From NCBI RefSeq assembly GCF_001748245.1, contig NZ_BDFO01000001.1, positions 3,184,471 through 3,248,470 on the forward strand: a stretch of 64,000 bases of DNA, read 5' to 3'. Positions 62,565-64,000 of this stretch are shown one piece after another. This DNA is from Oligoflexus tunisiensis (GTDB taxonomy: Bacteria > Bdellovibrionota_B > Oligoflexia > Oligoflexales > Oligoflexaceae). Each line of letters opens with the position of its first letter. The first letter of the stretch is position 1. Under the pieces are notes generated by a model that saw only the letters and a program-made list of their open reading frames with translations, ran no database searches and was not told where the DNA came from. A program made the translations under genes and the position numbers.

Positions 62565-64000
62565 TCAAGCGAGCTTGGCGACCGGGCTCTTGCCACCCGT
62601 AACATTGTTATTCCGCAGGTTGATCTGGTAGTGGAATGAGAACCCGATGAGGACATGCGGCGCACCCTTGGTTTTGATGCGTTTGACCATGACCTCATCC
62701 ACTTCCTGATCCAGAACAACCTTGAAGGTGCCGCCGAGGGATCGACAATAGTGGCGAACTGCGTCCATGCCAATACCACGACCGGATATCAAGGTGGTTT
62801 TTTCTGCGGTTGAAAAGCCGAGCTCGAAGATGGCCTCGACCATATCCTCGACCGTCGCCGATTCCGTTAAAAAGTCCTTTTCGAGACCAATCTGATAAAC
62901 ACGGGACAGGTTCAGGCCGCGACCGTCATCACGGTAGATGAAGGTGGCGTCCTTGGTCGGGCTGATGCTGACTTCCAGCGAGATTTCGCCGAACACCTTC
63001 TTGCCCGCGCGTTTCCGTTCCTCGGCTGTTTCGATGCCATGATCGACCGAGTTGCGGATCAGATGATGGAAGATATTCTGAGCGATATCCTCGATCTCAT
63101 CACTGAGGATCATCAGTCTATTCGGATTCTGGATGTTGACCTGAGGCACCAGCTTGCCGGTATCCTTCGCCACCTTTTCCAGGGACGGCGTGATCAAATC
63201 GTGGAAGAACTCTTCCAGAAGACGGCCCTGTTTGGCCTTCTGCTGGTTGAAGAATCGCGCGAATTTATCATTGAAGACCGTATCATAGGACTTGATGAAG
63301 TCAAAGCACGCATAGGCCGCAACATAGAGCTTTTCCAGTTTCTCCGTGCGTGAATCCGAACCGTAGTCCTTGAGCAGGCCTTCCACATCGTGAACGGCGT
63401 CGGCGATCCGAGCGAAACCCAGGGAGCGGGCGTTGCCTTTGATGGTATGCCAGGTCCGGAACAGAATCGGATAGGCGGTATCCTTGTCATCGGCCAGACG
63501 CCGCAGGTTGACATCGACTTCGCGCCAGGCATTGATGGTCCGGTTGATGAACTTCTGCGTTTTTTCGATATCGTTGGCCAGGATTTCGAGCAGCATGGCC
63601 GCTTCGAGCTCTTTGCGCTGCGCCTTGGCCCGCAATTCCTTCAGTTCGGTGATGTCCCGCAGGGCCACCAGAACTTTTTCCACTTCGCCGTCGTCATTGG
63701 TGATGGCACCCCATTCCGCTTCCACATGCAGGGTTTTGCCTTCCTCCTGAATCTGGAATTCACGGACCAGACTGCCCTTGTTGGTTTCCCAACCGAAGTC
63801 AATGTCCTGGCCAAACGAGAAGGACAACGCGGTCATGACCTGTGAGATCTGGTTGGCCGAAAGGTTCGTGCGCGACAGGATCGCGTTCTGCAGACTCTGG
63901 CCGACCAAATCATTGCGGCCGATCATCTTCACAAGATAATCAGAAACTTCAGCGCCCAGGTTCATATCCGCCCGGAAGGTGAAGATACCCTGATGGATGT
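62565..64000 (-). CDS. CheA-like histidine kinase (copy 5, C-terminal part)
   Basis: About 478 residues are present, and the frame stays open to the right edge (GIFTFRADMNLGAE), so the N-terminal sensor is outside the window. It contains the PAS-like segment (KVLVALRDITEL at its end), an Hpt domain with the histidine in FRTWHTIKGNAR, and the CheA-type ATPase domain: IRNSVDHGIETAEERKRAGK, RDDGRGLN and GRGIGMDAV. It is divergent from copies 1-4 in the Hpt surroundings and has a C-terminal tail with VLIGFSFHYQINLR. Again no CheW-like domain follows the ATPase. Confidence 0.9.
   Translation of the reverse strand, partial: IHQGIFTFRADMNLGAEVSDYLVKMIGRNDLVGQSLQNAILSRTNLSANQISQVMTALSFSFGQDIDFGWETNKGSLVREFQIQEEGKTLHVEAEWGAITNDDGEVEKVLVALRDITELKELRAKAQRKELEAAMLLEILANDIEKTQKFINRTINAWREVDVNLRRLADDKDTAYPILFRTWHTIKGNARSLGFARIADAVHDVEGLLKDYGSDSRTEKLEKLYVAAYACFDFIKSYDTVFNDKFARFFNQQKAKQGRLLEEFFHDLITPSLEKVAKDTGKLVPQVNIQNPNRLMILSDEIEDIAQNIFHHLIRNSVDHGIETAEERKRAGKKVFGEISLEVSISPTKDATFIYRDDGRGLNLSRVYQIGLEKDFLTESATVEDMVEAIFELGFSTAEKTTLISGRGIGMDAVRHYCRSLGGTFKVVLDQEVDEVMVKRIKTKGAPHVLIGFSFHYQINLRNNNVTGGKSPVAKLA

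Noticed and set aside
985..64000. Transposons, prophage genes, tRNA genes or CRISPR arrays
   Set aside because: None of the frames encodes a transposase, integrase or phage protein, no tRNA-like cloverleaf with a GGTTCRA loop was noticed, and the only tandem array lacks spacer diversity.

Overview
The window looks like a chromosomal segment of a Gram-negative, heterotrophic bacterium with a large signalling repertoire. GC content is moderate to high by eye. There are many lipoprotein and Sec signal peptides, a TolC-type efflux operon, AmpG and PlsB. The mix of many 7TMR-DISM sensors, DUF1552/DUF1592 proteins, chitinases and small secreted orphans would fit Oligoflexia/Bdellovibrionota (an Oligoflexus-like organism) or another delta-like lineage. 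This placement is inferred from gene content only. No rRNA, tRNA, IS element, prophage or CRISPR array was recognised.

Layout. 1-887: start of a large Ser/Thr-kinase protein running off the left edge. 985-12260: a CheA-like 7TMR-DISM kinase, a DUF1592-DUF1552 operon, an APC permease, an exported methyltransferase and a second CheA-like kinase. 12504-18498: flavin oxidoreductase plus thioesterase pair, a solute-binding protein and two GH18 chitinases. 18793-28328: two more CheA-like kinases, a membrane class III cyclase, an alkaline phosphatase and small secreted proteins. 28586-33287: adaptor, MacB-like ABC and TolC-like efflux operon. 33480-41834: PlsB acyltransferase, thaumatin-like and DNRLRE secreted proteins, a di-haem lipoprotein, a 52-bp minisatellite and a subtilisin-like lipoprotein. 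42070-46867: a tightly overlapping operon of sigma-54 response regulator, small secreted protein, family 5 solute-binding protein and histidine kinase. 46984-49156: small secreted proteins, two with Kazal-like cysteine motifs. 49382-55454: tannase-family esterase, Bax-inhibitor-1 protein, AmpG permease, a thioredoxin/C13-caspase-like lipoprotein and an M48 lipoprotein. 55581-64000: two giant hybrid 7TMR-DISM sensors in tandem (kinase-receiver-kinase and kinase-receiver-cyclase), a tiny membrane protein and a fifth CheA-like kinase cut by the right edge.

The dominant theme is signalling: seven histidine-kinase-type receptors with 7TM or related sensor modules, one classical kinase, one sigma-54 regulator, two class III nucleotide cyclases and a Ser/Thr kinase in 64 kb. 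A second theme is secreted hydrolysis of polymers (chitin, possibly glucans, esters, phosphate esters, proteins), which would suit a scavenger or micro-predator. The strongest candidates for something new are the family of orphan CheA-like membrane kinases, the thioredoxin-caspase lipoprotein, and the sigma-54 regulator/binding-protein/kinase operon with near-consensus sigma-54 promoters beside secreted genes.
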